9,138 bases of DNA, from the NCBI GenBank assembly GCA_964228975.1, contig CAXRCC010000261.1:1-9138 (forward strand), given 5' to 3'. The notes beneath the pieces are model-generated. The model ran no database searches and was not told the DNA's origin. It saw only the letters and a list, made by a program, of their open reading frames with translations. This DNA comes from Paraneptunicella sp964228975 (GTDB lineage Bacteria > Pseudomonadota > Gammaproteobacteria > Enterobacterales > Alteromonadaceae). Position numbers and translations under genes: made by a program. Below are positions 1 to 5,926 of this stretch, piece after piece (the first letter of the stretch is position 1; each line of letters starts with the position of its first letter).

Positions 1-45
1 AAACGCGAGTTTTTCTTTTGGTAGAGCAATGTGAGCTGTATTCAT
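1..45 (-). CDS. Start of a truncated minus-strand gene, unknown product
   Basis: On the minus strand an ATG at 45-43 opens a frame of 15 codons that runs off the left edge of the window (MNTAHIALPKEKLAF). An AGGG-like ribosome binding site lies about 11 bases before it, in the 32-bp gap after the DUF2058 stop codon, so the two genes may be co-transcribed. The PKEKL stretch recalls the N-terminus of small MNT/nucleotidyltransferase-domain proteins. Fifteen residues are too few to name a family, and the frame could be chance. Confidence 0.4.
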   Translation of the reverse strand, partial: MNTAHIALPKEKLAF

Positions 46-77
46 CTAGATTTTAACCCTATTGTGCAGTGAGAGCA

Positions 78-638
78 TTACCACATCAAATCGTCCGGTA
101 CTTGGAAATCCGCGTACCAGTCATCTTCTTCGCTATCAGTAGTTGCTTCATTATTATTAGAATTATCCGCGCTAAAGACCACGGTATCGTTTACGTCTCG
201 TTCTAAGATTTTTTCCGCTGCTACCATAGGAATAACAGCGTATTCTTCACCCTCTTTTGCTATAGCAAGCTTGCCCGCTTGTAGCAAAGATTGAATTCTG
301 TTGGAAACCATCAAGCGTTTGATGATACTACCATCGGTGAAATTGAAGGTATTTTCCCCTTGAATGTCCTCTATTTTGTTCATGCTCACTAATTGCTTAA
401 TTTGATGAACAATCGCCTTTTTCTCTGCTTCTTCTTTTGCAGCGGCGCTAAGTGCCTGATCTTTAGCTTTTTTATCTGCTAATTGTTTTTCAACATTTAG
501 CTTAGCCTCATCGACTACGACTTTCTTTTGAGTCCTTGCAACTTTGTTTTTCTTGCGCTTATCTTTATTAATTTTTTGAGCCTGCTTTTTATCTCCTAAG
601 CCGGCTTTGAGGAGTTGTTCTTGCAAAGACAATGACAT
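78..638 (-). CDS. DUF2058 family protein (YaiL-like)
   Basis: A 186-residue soluble protein with no signal peptide or membrane segment. Residues 1-75 are extremely rich in Lys, Ala and Gln (SLQEQLLKAGL, then long basic/helical runs), which suggests a charged helix or coiled coil. A compact region (about 80-150) follows, with the FNFTDGSIIKRL and YAVIP motifs, then a Ser/Asn/Glu/Asp-rich linker and the short C-terminal signature DDWYADFQVPDDLMW. This architecture is that of the DUF2058 family, which includes E. coli YaiL and is often labelled nucleoprotein/polynucleotide-associated. The molecular role is not established, and RNA or nucleic-acid association is only suggested by the basic N-terminus. 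The ATG at 638 is preceded by an AGG (649-647) with 8-base spacing. It is divergent from the 804/810 gene. Confidence 0.85.
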   Translation of the reverse strand: MSLSLQEQLLKAGLGDKKQAQKINKDKRKKNKVARTQKKVVVDEAKLNVEKQLADKKAKDQALSAAAKEEAEKKAIVHQIKQLVSMNKIEDIQGENTFNFTDGSIIKRLMVSNRIQSLLQAGKLAIAKEGEEYAVIPMVAAEKILERDVNDTVVFSADNSNNNEATTDSEEDDWYADFQVPDDLMW

Positions 639-739
639 CTTTCGTACCTAATCAGTAATTCGTAATAAAAAAGTTAATAGATAGTAAGCAATATTTTGCA
701 CAAAAATAGCATGATTATCACCTAGAAATGCAAGACAAT

Positions 740-768
740 TTGTTCTTAATGCATAAAGCTTGTATGTT
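740..768 (+). promoter_or_regulatory. Candidate sigma-70 promoter of the 804/810 gene
   Basis: TTGTTC (740-745) and TATGTT (763-768) are separated by 17 bases, an acceptable -35/-10 pair. They lie about 36-42 bases before the possible start codons at 804 and 810. The match is only partial (3/6 and 4/6 to consensus), so this is a suggestion. I found no convincing equivalent for the divergent DUF2058 gene. Confidence 0.3.
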
Positions 769-803
769 AGATAGCTCATATTCCATGTTTTTGAGATGCA
801 TCG

Positions 804-1244
804 TTGGTTATGTTTGATAAGAAGTTAAAAGTTGAAAAAGTTGAGCTGGTTAAAAAAGTGATTAGGCAGAACAACTATGGCGATTTCGCGAAATCCCACG
901 AAGAATGCTTAGACTTAGGTATCAACGTTAACCGCCCCGCCCTAGACAACTTTGCGAAGAAGCTCAAACAATTAGATTTAGCCAAACGACCTCAATTGGA
1001 ATTTGATGCCTCCGATCCGGCCATTCATTCCGACAACGTTGTTGATTATTTCGACCGAGTGCGCGGCGTTACTGCCATTGATACAAGCCCCCATTTCGAC
1101 CACGCCGTGGTTGAAAGCATGACGCAACAACAAGCTCAAGAACGTCGCGAAGCCATCACTGTTGAATTAGGCGAGTTGAAAATTAGAGAACATGCCCTGC
1201 TTCAAGAGCTCACCCACATCTTAGGTAAATTTGAATCCTATTAA
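804..1244 (+). CDS. Protein of unknown function with C-terminal helical region
   Basis: I do not recognise this family. The frame encodes 146 residues from a TTG at 804 or 144 from an ATG at 810. The TTG has the better-placed purine stretch (TGAGA at 792-796), while the ATG is the more usual codon, so the start is unresolved. The product is soluble, with no signal peptide or membrane segment. Residues 8-60 alternate basic helices with the motif NYGDFAKSHEECLDLGINV. The layout (helix, G/N-Y-x-x-F, then a 'xxLGINVxRPAL' helix) is vaguely reminiscent of small DNA-binding domains of the DUF3486/terminase-small-subunit type, but this is weak. Residues 107-140 (QQQAQERREAITVELGEL and onward) have heptad spacing that would suit a coiled coil. 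It lies 96 bp before the AAA+ regulator in the same direction. Confidence 0.6.
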   Translation: MVMFDKKLKVEKVELVKKVIRQNNYGDFAKSHEECLDLGINVNRPALDNFAKKLKQLDLAKRPQLEFDASDPAIHSDNVVDYFDRVRGVTAIDTSPHFDHAVVESMTQQQAQERREAITVELGELKIREHALLQELTHILGKFESY

Positions 1245-1355
1245 GTTTACCTTTTTACGGAAAATGCCGACCAAATAATTGTACATTTCTTGAAATTGTT
1301 TAAATCCTCGTCTAAACGTTAAGGTTCCTGCATTTTCAAGGTGAGTGGCAAGCAA

Positions 1356-2747
1356 ATGATATTAAAGGATTCACAGGTACGTGTCGTGTCCTTCGTTGAT
1401 GAAACATCCCGCTGTGCGGTGTTAGAAGGATTATTGTCTCATCAGCTCAATTATCAGGTGTTTAATACGCTTTCTCATGAAGAAACAGACACAACCAAGC
1501 CCATTATTTGGCTTGCGCTGGTTGATTCAATAGATGCCATTGCCAATGCTGATATGCGCCATTATCACGCCAATCACGAGCAAATTTTATACATAATCTG
1601 TCAGCAACGTACCTGCATTTTGCCCACCCAATTTAGTCAAAATTCGGTGTTTTTAAGTGCCGGTATGACCTCGATTATCTTAGCAATAGAATATGCCGAA
1701 CAACGCATCCTTCAACGCCAACACTTTCTACCTTCTGATATTGATGCCGCCTTTACCAAACTGCACTTTTATGGACGCTCTCCAACCTTTCTAAAAGCAG
1801 CAAATGTGATTAAAAAGGTCTCTAACACGGATACGAACGTGTTTATAAAAGGCGAAACAGGCACAGGCAAAGAGCTTACGGCGCGTACCATTCATTATTT
1901 AAGTGATCGTAAAGAAGAAGCGTTCATCCCCATTAACTGCGGAGCGTTTTCCGATGACCTTATATTAAGCGAGTTATTTGGTCATGAAAAAGGCGCATTT
2001 ACGGGGGCGGATAAAAGTAAAGTCGGGTTGTTGGAAATGGCGCACAATGGCACGGTTTTTCTCGACGAAGTCGATAGCCTGTCATTAAAGGCTCAAGTCG
2101 CGTTATTGCGTTATTTACAAGATTTTGAAGTGCGTCGTTTAGGCAGTCGAGAATTCAAAAAGCTCAACGTACGTATTATTGCTGCAAGTAACGCTGATAT
2201 GCCGCAAAAAATTAAATCAGGTGAGTTTCGAGAAGATCTCATGTATCGCCTAGATGTATTGCAGGTGATCTTACCCACGTTGCGCAAACGCGGCGAAGAC
2301 ATTCAGCTTTTGGCGCAACACTTTTTAGCGAGCATGGCACTGCGTAATAAAAACCAGGCAAAAGTTTTTCACCCTAGCCTAATAGCGGCAATGAAGGCGC
2401 ATCATTGGGAAGGCAATGTAAGAGAGTTAGATAACTTTGTGAAACGTGCTTATGTTTTGTCTGATGGATACGTGATTGATGATGCATCGATATTGTCTTC
2501 AGACGCGGATGCTTCTGGCAATACGCCTTCCGATGACGGTCAAAGCGGTTTGGCTTGCATTACACAAAGCTTCCAGTCGGCAAAGGACAAGCTGATTTAT
2601 CAGTTTGAACACGATTACCTTGCCAAGTTGCTGACGCATACGCACGGTAATATTTCCAAAGCGGCACAAATCGCTAAGAAAGAACGCCGCTCTTTTTGTC
2701 GTTTAATGGCAAAGCACGGATTTGAGCGTCGTCAGTTCCTTTCGTAA
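1356..2747 (+). CDS. Sigma-54-dependent AAA+ transcriptional regulator, VpsR-like
   Basis: An enhancer-binding protein with three parts (numbered here from the alternative GTG at 1341, which adds 5 residues). Residues 10-125 form a receiver-like N-terminal domain resembling that of VpsR-type regulators, without an obvious phospho-acceptor Asp pocket. Residues about 145-375 are a complete AAA+ domain: Walker A GETGTGKE (171-178), the sigma-54 contact loop GAFTGA (218-223), Walker B GTVFLDE (237-243), sensor I RIIAASN (278-284), the arginine-finger segment FREDLMYRLD (296-305) and sensor II GNVREL (358-363). Residues 435-460 are a Fis-type helix-turn-helix (GNISKAAQIAKKERRSF). The intact GAFTGA predicts real sigma-54 activation. 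I prefer the ATG at 1356 because AAGGTGAG (1338-1345) sits 10 bases before it, whereas nothing suitable precedes the GTG. Its target is unknown. The pilus operon 0.9 kb downstream is a candidate, but I found no GG-N10-GC sigma-54 promoter there. Confidence 0.92.
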   Translation: MILKDSQVRVVSFVDETSRCAVLEGLLSHQLNYQVFNTLSHEETDTTKPIIWLALVDSIDAIANADMRHYHANHEQILYIICQQRTCILPTQFSQNSVFLSAGMTSIILAIEYAEQRILQRQHFLPSDIDAAFTKLHFYGRSPTFLKAANVIKKVSNTDTNVFIKGETGTGKELTARTIHYLSDRKEEAFIPINCGAFSDDLILSELFGHEKGAFTGADKSKVGLLEMAHNGTVFLDEVDSLSLKAQVALLRYLQDFEVRRLGSREFKKLNVRIIAASNADMPQKIKSGEFREDLMYRLDVLQVILPTLRKRGEDIQLLAQHFLASMALRNKNQAKVFHPSLIAAMKAHHWEGNVRELDNFVKRAYVLSDGYVIDDASILSSDADASGNTPSDDGQSGLACITQSFQSAKDKLIYQFEHDYLAKLLTHTHGNISKAAQIAKKERRSFCRLMAKHGFERRQFLS

Positions 2748-2867
2748 CGCGTTCACTTACCGTTCTTATTTTCTGATGGCGCTTTGCGCTTCCCTCGCCT
2801 CTTTAGTTCATTGCTATTTTAAAGCCTTACAGCGAGTTTCATCGTATTTCTTTTGCGTTTGTCTTTT

Positions 2868-2979
2868 TGTTCCTAGCTTTTCATTTCTGACCCTCCGTTT
2901 CTAGGTGTGCATTTCTGGCCATCCGTTTCTAGTTGTCCATTTTTGATTTTCCATTCCTGATCCTCCGTTTCTGTCTCTT
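2868..2979. repeat. Degenerate tandem repeat with 14-bp period, about 8 units
   Basis: Units begin at 2882, 2896, 2910, 2924, 2938, 2952 and 2966, with a more decayed one at 2868. The core is C(A/G)TTTCT(G/A) followed by six variable bases, for example CATTTCTGACCCTC, CGTTTCTAGGTGTG, CATTTCTGGCCATC, CGTTTCTAGTTGTC, CATTCCTGATCCTC. The first four full units alternate CA/CG, giving a 28-bp higher-order unit. 14 is not a multiple of 3, so the repeat does not arise from a coding repeat. It lies in the gene-free region between the AAA+ regulator and the XRE regulator. Confidence 0.8.
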
Positions 2980-3060
2980 GTTGCGGGCTTTTTACGGCGC
3001 TTGCGTCATTCACAACCTTAATCACCTTTATGGTAGTTATCATTAGCTTTGAATGATTCA

Positions 3061-3266
3061 TATTATTAGAACGTTTTAATTCACTAAATTAACCTTTTAA
3101 ATTTTTTATTACCTGCTAAATAAGAAAATTTCACATTAGAAAAAATTAATTTTCATAAATATTGAAATGTCTTTAAAAGGATGTATTTTTGACTTTGAGT
3201 ATTGTTGGAAATCAATGCTTAAGAAATTCAATTTATTAACTTTATTGAACCAAGGTTTGCACTCCT
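3061..3266 (+). other. AT-rich gene-free stretch, likely upstream control region of the XRE gene
   Basis: Gene-free bases from 2748 to 3266 comprise a pyrimidine-rich part with the 14-bp repeat and this very AT-rich part. It contains the 12-bp palindrome AAAATTAATTTT near 3142-3153 and a small inverted repeat TGAAT-G-ATTCA just before it (3050-3060). Such composition suits a promoter and binding by nucleoid proteins such as H-NS-like factors. A weak promoter-like pair is TTCACA (3130-3135) and CATAAA (3154-3159) with 18-base spacing. No gene is supported here, since the open frames that cross it lack ribosome binding sites and coding character. Confidence 0.35.
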
Positions 3267-3614
3267 ATGATCACAGAAGAATTTGCAGAGCACTGGGGAA
3301 ACCGTCTTCGTTGCTATTTGAAAGGACAAAACAACTTAAAGCAATTGGCACTTGCAAATGCGATTGGTGTAGAGGAAAGCACCATTTCTCGCTGGCTGTC
3401 GGGTGGAAACATTAAAGTCAGCCACCTTGTCTCGTTGTGCAATTATCTCGATATTTCATTGGACTGGCTCATCATGGGGCGCGGCACACCTGCCTTGCAC
3501 AAGTTTGATGAAAAAGAGTCTATTCGCCTTAAACAGCTTCCCGAAAACATCCGAGAAGATATCTCAAGCCTCATCAAAAACCTAAGTGAAGCGGCGGAAC
3601 AAAGCCAACATTAA
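3267..3614 (+). CDS. Small XRE (Cro/CI-type) helix-turn-helix regulator
   Basis: A 115-residue DNA-binding protein. Residues 22-70 form a lambda-repressor-like HTH domain: LKQLALANAIGVEESTISRW places helix 2 and the recognition helix at about 24-43, followed by the usual ISLDWLIMGRG motif (63-73) that closes this domain in phage-repressor-like regulators. The C-terminal tail (90-115, LPENIREDISSLIKNL) is a short amphipathic helix, probably for dimerisation, and there is no peptidase or ligand domain. The ATG at 3267 is preceded by AAGG (3252-3255) at 11-base spacing. The gene ends 9 bp before the inverted half-site array and 176 bp before the pilus chaperone start, in the same direction. The simplest reading is a local regulator of the pilus operon. 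Whether it represses or activates cannot be seen from sequence. Confidence 0.9.
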   Translation: MITEEFAEHWGNRLRCYLKGQNNLKQLALANAIGVEESTISRWLSGGNIKVSHLVSLCNYLDISLDWLIMGRGTPALHKFDEKESIRLKQLPENIREDISSLIKNLSEAAEQSQH

Positions 3615-3623
3615 ATTGAAAAT

Positions 3624-3670
3624 ATGCAAGATTTTTGAGCGATCTTGCATAACACGCAAGTAACTTGCAT
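3624..3670. promoter_or_regulatory. Operator-like array of inverted half-sites upstream of the pilus operon
   Basis: Four half-sites of the form ATGCAAG or its reverse complement CTTGCAT occur at 3624-3630 (ATGCAAG), 3644-3650 (CTTGCAT), 3654-3660 (ACGCAAG, one change) and 3664-3670 (CTTGCAT). Their starts are 20, 10 and 10 bp apart, so all lie on the same face of the helix. The first two extend to a perfect 9-bp inverted repeat (ATGCAAGAT/ATCTTGCAT, spacer 9). The last two form GCAAGT-A-ACTTGC. CTTGCATAACA is also an 11-bp direct repeat (3644-3654 and 3664-3674). No T-run follows, so it is not an intrinsic terminator. Position and symmetry fit binding of the adjacent XRE protein, which is an inference. 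Confidence 0.7.
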
Positions 3671-3690
3671 AACAAACATGACAATTCATT

Positions 3691-3718
3691 TTCACTTATG
3701 AAAAACAAAGGTTATCTT
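3691..3718 (+). promoter_or_regulatory. Candidate promoter of the pilus operon
   Basis: TTCACT (3691-3696) and TATCTT (3713-3718), 16 bases apart, each match 4/6 of the sigma-70 consensus. They lie 20 bp downstream of the half-site array, a layout where a bound regulator could affect RNA polymerase. A perfect TTGACA is present at 3744-3749, but no acceptable -10 box stands 16-18 bases from it. The transcript would carry a leader of about 65 bases before the chaperone start at 3791. Confidence 0.35.
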
Positions 3719-3790
3719 ACTTGGCAAAACAGAAAGATGATTTTTGACATTTCACATAGTGTTAAAAAAACGAAACAAAAGGGTAAATCC

Positions 3791-4567
3791 ATGTTCGGTA
3801 AATCGACATTGACTTTAAGCAAGACAATTAAGAAGAGTATTTCTGTCATTGCTATCGCGATGATCTCAATGGGTGTTCAAGCCAATAATTTTAAGCTTGA
3901 TAAAACACGCATCGTGTTAGACGAAGACACTCGCAGAGATGAGATCCGTATCTACAACGAATCGGATGGTTTGCAAAGTTTCAAGGTTTCGTTAATCGAA
4001 ATGGAAATGAACGAGGAAGGCTCTTTGGTTCAGGTCGAAAAATACGAGAATTCAGCGCAACCTTACCTGCGAATTGGGCCACGTGTATCACGAGATGTGA
4101 AGCCGCACAGCTTTCAAAAAGTCCGCATTATTAAGAAGAAAACCCCAAAACAAGGTGAATACCGATCTCACTTAGTGGTTGAGGCGTTAACGCAAGAGCC
4201 AATCAAGCAAGTGAGCGGCATTTTTATCCGCCCTAACCTGAAATACGTCATTCCGATTTTTGTGAGACAAGGTCAAGAGCCGAGCGAGTTGCGTATCGAT
4301 AAACCGGGTGTGACCGACGATGGCAAGTTAGACATCATTCTAAGCAAAGTGGGTAACAGTTCTGTAAGTGGCAACATTGTAGTGCTGGATAAAAATAACG
4401 AAGAGCTGTTCAGAGCCAACCAGGTCAGTGTTTATCCAGAAGTGGAAAAGCGCCACCTCGCCACAGAATTATTGGTGGAAGATATCAAAGGTCATCCTAT
4501 TTCCGTTGTATTTGAAGACCCAACCAATGACAACGAAATCATCACGCAGCAAGTTATCACTTTGTAA
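3791..4567 (+). CDS. Periplasmic pilus chaperone (PapD-like, alternative/alpha clade)
   Basis: A 258-residue secreted protein. A Lys-rich n-region, hydrophobic segment SVIAIAMISMG and cleavage site VQA|NN (after residue 31) form a signal peptide. The mature part has the two-Ig-domain chaperone pattern. FKLDKTRIVL (34-43) is the A1/G1 edge with R40 at the place of PapD Arg8. VKPHSFQKVRI (103-113) is the PG-x-x-x-x-VR turn region. IFIRPNLKYVIPIFVR (144-159) is the G1-region strand, with K151 at the place of PapD Lys112. These two basic residues normally anchor the C-terminal carboxylate of a bound subunit for donor-strand complementation. The second domain is about 160-258. The start at 3791 is chosen over longer in-frame starts (3665, 3698) because it gives a proper signal peptide and has AAAAGGG (3777-3783) 7 bases upstream. 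The first gene of the operon encodes the periplasmic escort for the three pilins. Confidence 0.9.
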   Translation: MFGKSTLTLSKTIKKSISVIAIAMISMGVQANNFKLDKTRIVLDEDTRRDEIRIYNESDGLQSFKVSLIEMEMNEEGSLVQVEKYENSAQPYLRIGPRVSRDVKPHSFQKVRIIKKKTPKQGEYRSHLVVEALTQEPIKQVSGIFIRPNLKYVIPIFVRQGQEPSELRIDKPGVTDDGKLDIILSKVGNSSVSGNIVVLDKNNEELFRANQVSVYPEVEKRHLATELLVEDIKGHPISVVFEDPTNDNEIITQQVITL

Positions 4568-4793
4568 TGGTGCGAGTTTTGGTCATCAAAACGCGAATAT
4601 TTGAGCCGAATAAACTCGAGTAGAAACATTATTTTAAGCCCTGGAGCACTTAAACCATTTGCACAAATTCACTACCGAGATTGTGCCCACTTCTGCTGCT
4701 CCATGTTGTACAGGTAGAAGTAATTTCAGACCACGAAACAAAAAGCAAAAGTGTGGTTTAACTAACAATTTTTTATTCTTTGGGAGAATAATG
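4568..4793 (+). promoter_or_regulatory. 226-bp leader between chaperone and major pilin with possible RNA hairpins
   Basis: No gene is supported here. Visible structures: a 9-bp stem with one mismatch, CGAGTTTTG (4573-4581) / CAAAACGCG (4587-4595), with a 5-base loop; an alternative partner for the same left arm, AAACTCG (4612-4618), which pairs perfectly with CGAGTTT (4573-4579); an inverted repeat GCACAA (4661-4666) / TTGTGC (4681-4686); and ACTTCTGC (4689-4696) / GTAGAAGT (4714-4721). I see no convincing promoter. The length is unusual for an operon whose other gaps are 9-68 bp, so the leader may affect RNA stability or independent expression of the pilin. Confidence 0.4.
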
Positions 4794-5312
4794 ATGAAAA
4801 AGACTTTAGTTGCATTAAGCATGTTAGCCGCTACTTCTGTAGCAAACGCAGAAACCTTCACAGTAGACGTAGATGTAGACGTAACACTTGGTGAGATCTT
4901 GCTTCAATTAACGCAAACACAAGCCATGGCTTTCCCACAAGTGAAAGTGGACGAAGCAACACAAGAAGGCTCTTACTGTGACGCAACGGACGGTGTAAAC
5001 ACGCGTGGTTTCAACGGCTTAAATGCGAACAACTCTAACAGCCTTTGCCCTGGTTTAGCCGGTGCGCGTTCTTTGGTTGAGTTCACAGGTGTACCTAATG
5101 CTGTTATCAGTGTGGCACGTACAGCGGCAACGCAAGACGAAAAAGGCATGCGTTTCACGGTAACTAACGGTGGTACGTCTAACCGTACACTTTCTGCTGA
5201 CGGCGGCACAACATCTGTTGGTCTTAATGGTCGTGTAACACTTCAAGACAAAGACCTAGTAGAAGACGGCATCGTGTCATTCACATACGAAATCAGCGCT
5301 GCTTACCAGTAA
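4794..5312 (+). CDS. Major pilin subunit of chaperone-usher pilus
   Basis: A 172-residue secreted subunit. The signal peptide (MKKTLVALSMLAATSVANA|ET, 19 residues) is followed by an alternating hydrophobic segment TFTVDVDVDV (21-30), typical of an N-terminal donor strand. Next come a first core strand, FPQVKVDE (47-54), and a cysteine pair, Cys62 and Cys85, probably a disulphide. The C-terminal half (93-172) has the F-x-x-x-G-x-P-N-A and L-x-x-x-G...L-x-x-x-L-x-x-x-x-V pattern of DUF4402-type proteins and ends SAAYQ, with the penultimate Tyr of chaperone-recognised pilins. The ATG at 4794 is preferred to 4791 because GGAG (4783-4786) is then 7 bases away. All six Arg codons are CGT, and Asn and Asp codons are mostly the C-ending forms, which suggests strong expression. 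Together with first position among the pilins and the downstream hairpin, this fits the shaft subunit. Confidence 0.85.
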   Translation: MKKTLVALSMLAATSVANAETFTVDVDVDVTLGEILLQLTQTQAMAFPQVKVDEATQEGSYCDATDGVNTRGFNGLNANNSNSLCPGLAGARSLVEFTGVPNAVISVARTAATQDEKGMRFTVTNGGTSNRTLSADGGTTSVGLNGRVTLQDKDLVEDGIVSFTYEISAAYQ

Positions 5313-5334
5313 GCCCTGACCTTTGTATTGCCAC

Positions 5335-5367
5335 ATTAGCGCCCTACTTTTGGGCGCTAATTCTTTT
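5335..5367 (+). terminator. GC-rich hairpin with partial U-tract between pilin 1 and pilin 2
   Basis: ATTAGCGCCC (5335-5344) and GGGCGCTAAT (5352-5361) form a perfect 10-bp stem with a 7-base loop, followed by TCTTTT (5362-5367). It lies 22 bp after the major pilin stop codon and 19 bp before the next start codon. The next gene's ribosome binding site is only 9 bp downstream (5370-5374). It could be a partial terminator or a 3' stabilising/processing hairpin that keeps the upstream pilin message more abundant than the downstream genes. The short tract of Ts, broken by a C, suggests leaky rather than full termination. Confidence 0.75.
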
Positions 5368-5380
5368 GCAGGAGAATAAA

Positions 5381-5917
5381 ATGAAAAACCGCATTTACCG
5401 CGCACTTTTTGTAGCGGGCGCTGTAATGTCAGCCAGCCTCGCGCAAGCTGAAAACTTTTCTGTTGAGATTGAAGTGAATTCTGCAACGGGAACCATTCCG
5501 CTGATTGTACAAGAAAGCGCGGCTTTTACCTTCCCCATTATCAATATTGATGAGTCATCTACGGAAGGCTCTAGTTGTTTTGCTGATGGCTCCAGAAAGA
5601 ATATTTATGTGGATGGCTTTTCAAGTCGAGGAACTCACACGACAGCAACCAGCATTTGTGCCGGTGAGACCGTTGCACCAGCAGGGATTAGAATTACAGG
5701 TGCGCCTAATGCATTGCTTACCATGACGCGTTCCGTACCAAGTCAAACACAAAGCGGTTTTGAATTTACCGGAACAGATGATGTGACCAACCCACGATTA
5801 GACACGGCGGGAGTTCACAATACCACGGTAGCTTCCACTTTGATTTTAAGAGACAAAGCAGCGGTTACCAGCGGCTTATTAAGCTTTTCTTATGATGTAA
5901 CAGCGGCCTACCAATAG
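5381..5917 (+). CDS. Second pilin subunit (paralogue of the major pilin)
   Basis: A 178-residue secreted subunit. The signal peptide is MKNRIYRALFVAGAVMSASLAQA|EN (23 residues). The donor-strand-like NFSVEIEVNS follows (25-34), then the core motif FPIINIDE (51-58) and cysteines Cys66 and Cys93. The conserved ITGAPNALLTM segment is at 105-115, and the C-terminus SFSYDVTAAYQ keeps the penultimate Tyr. It shares the whole plan of the first pilin, including a GTI/GEI strand beginning 14 residues before the FP motif, but has a longer loop between the cysteines. The ATG at 5381 has an excellent AGGAG (5370-5374) with 6-base spacing. Arg codons are mixed (AGA 3, CGC 2, CGA 2, CGT 1), unlike the all-CGT major pilin, so lower expression is likely. 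It may be a minor shaft or adaptor subunit. Confidence 0.82.
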   Translation: MKNRIYRALFVAGAVMSASLAQAENFSVEIEVNSATGTIPLIVQESAAFTFPIINIDESSTEGSSCFADGSRKNIYVDGFSSRGTHTTATSICAGETVAPAGIRITGAPNALLTMTRSVPSQTQSGFEFTGTDDVTNPRLDTAGVHNTTVASTLILRDKAAVTSGLLSFSYDVTAAYQ

Positions 5918-5926
5918 GTTTTTCCC

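Noticed and set aside
728..765. ATGCAAG (728-734) and CTTGTAT (759-765) as a second site for the XRE regulator
   Set aside because: One arm has a mismatch, the spacing (31 bp) differs from the main array, and such 7-mers occur by chance. It is worth a look only if the main array is confirmed.
2722..2904. Plus-strand open frame starting inside the AAA+ regulator
   Set aside because: It starts within the regulator's 3' end, has no ribosome binding site, and its hydrophobic look comes from pyrimidine-rich DNA.
2873..3061. Minus-strand open frame of 62 residues over the 14-bp repeat
   Set aside because: No ribosome binding site, low-complexity Gln/Glu/Lys product caused by the repeat, and the 14-bp period would break any coding repeat.
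3167..3415. 82-residue open frame overlapping the XRE gene
   Set aside because: It is out of frame with the clear HTH protein and has no recognisable features.
3624..3650. Intrinsic terminator of the XRE gene
   Set aside because: The inverted repeat is followed by AACACG rather than Ts, and shares half-sites with a second palindrome, so an operator is more likely.
3721..3736. Possible sigma-54 promoter (TTGGCA) before the chaperone
   Set aside because: The GC element is not at the required distance: the bases 10 after GG are AG. I found no GG-N10-GC match in the other spacers I scanned (2748-3266 and 3615-3790).
3665..3790. N-terminal extension of the chaperone by 42 codons
   Set aside because: It would bury the signal peptide behind a long polar stretch and covers the candidate promoter. 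The start at 3791 has a good ribosome binding site.
4659..4793. N-terminal extension of the major pilin
   Set aside because: The extension precedes a perfect signal peptide at 4794 with its own ribosome binding site.
4634..4861. Antisense open frames over the leader and pilin genes (also 4973-5209, 5055-5246, 5277-5486)
   Set aside because: They are shadows of strongly supported plus-strand genes, with no signals of their own.
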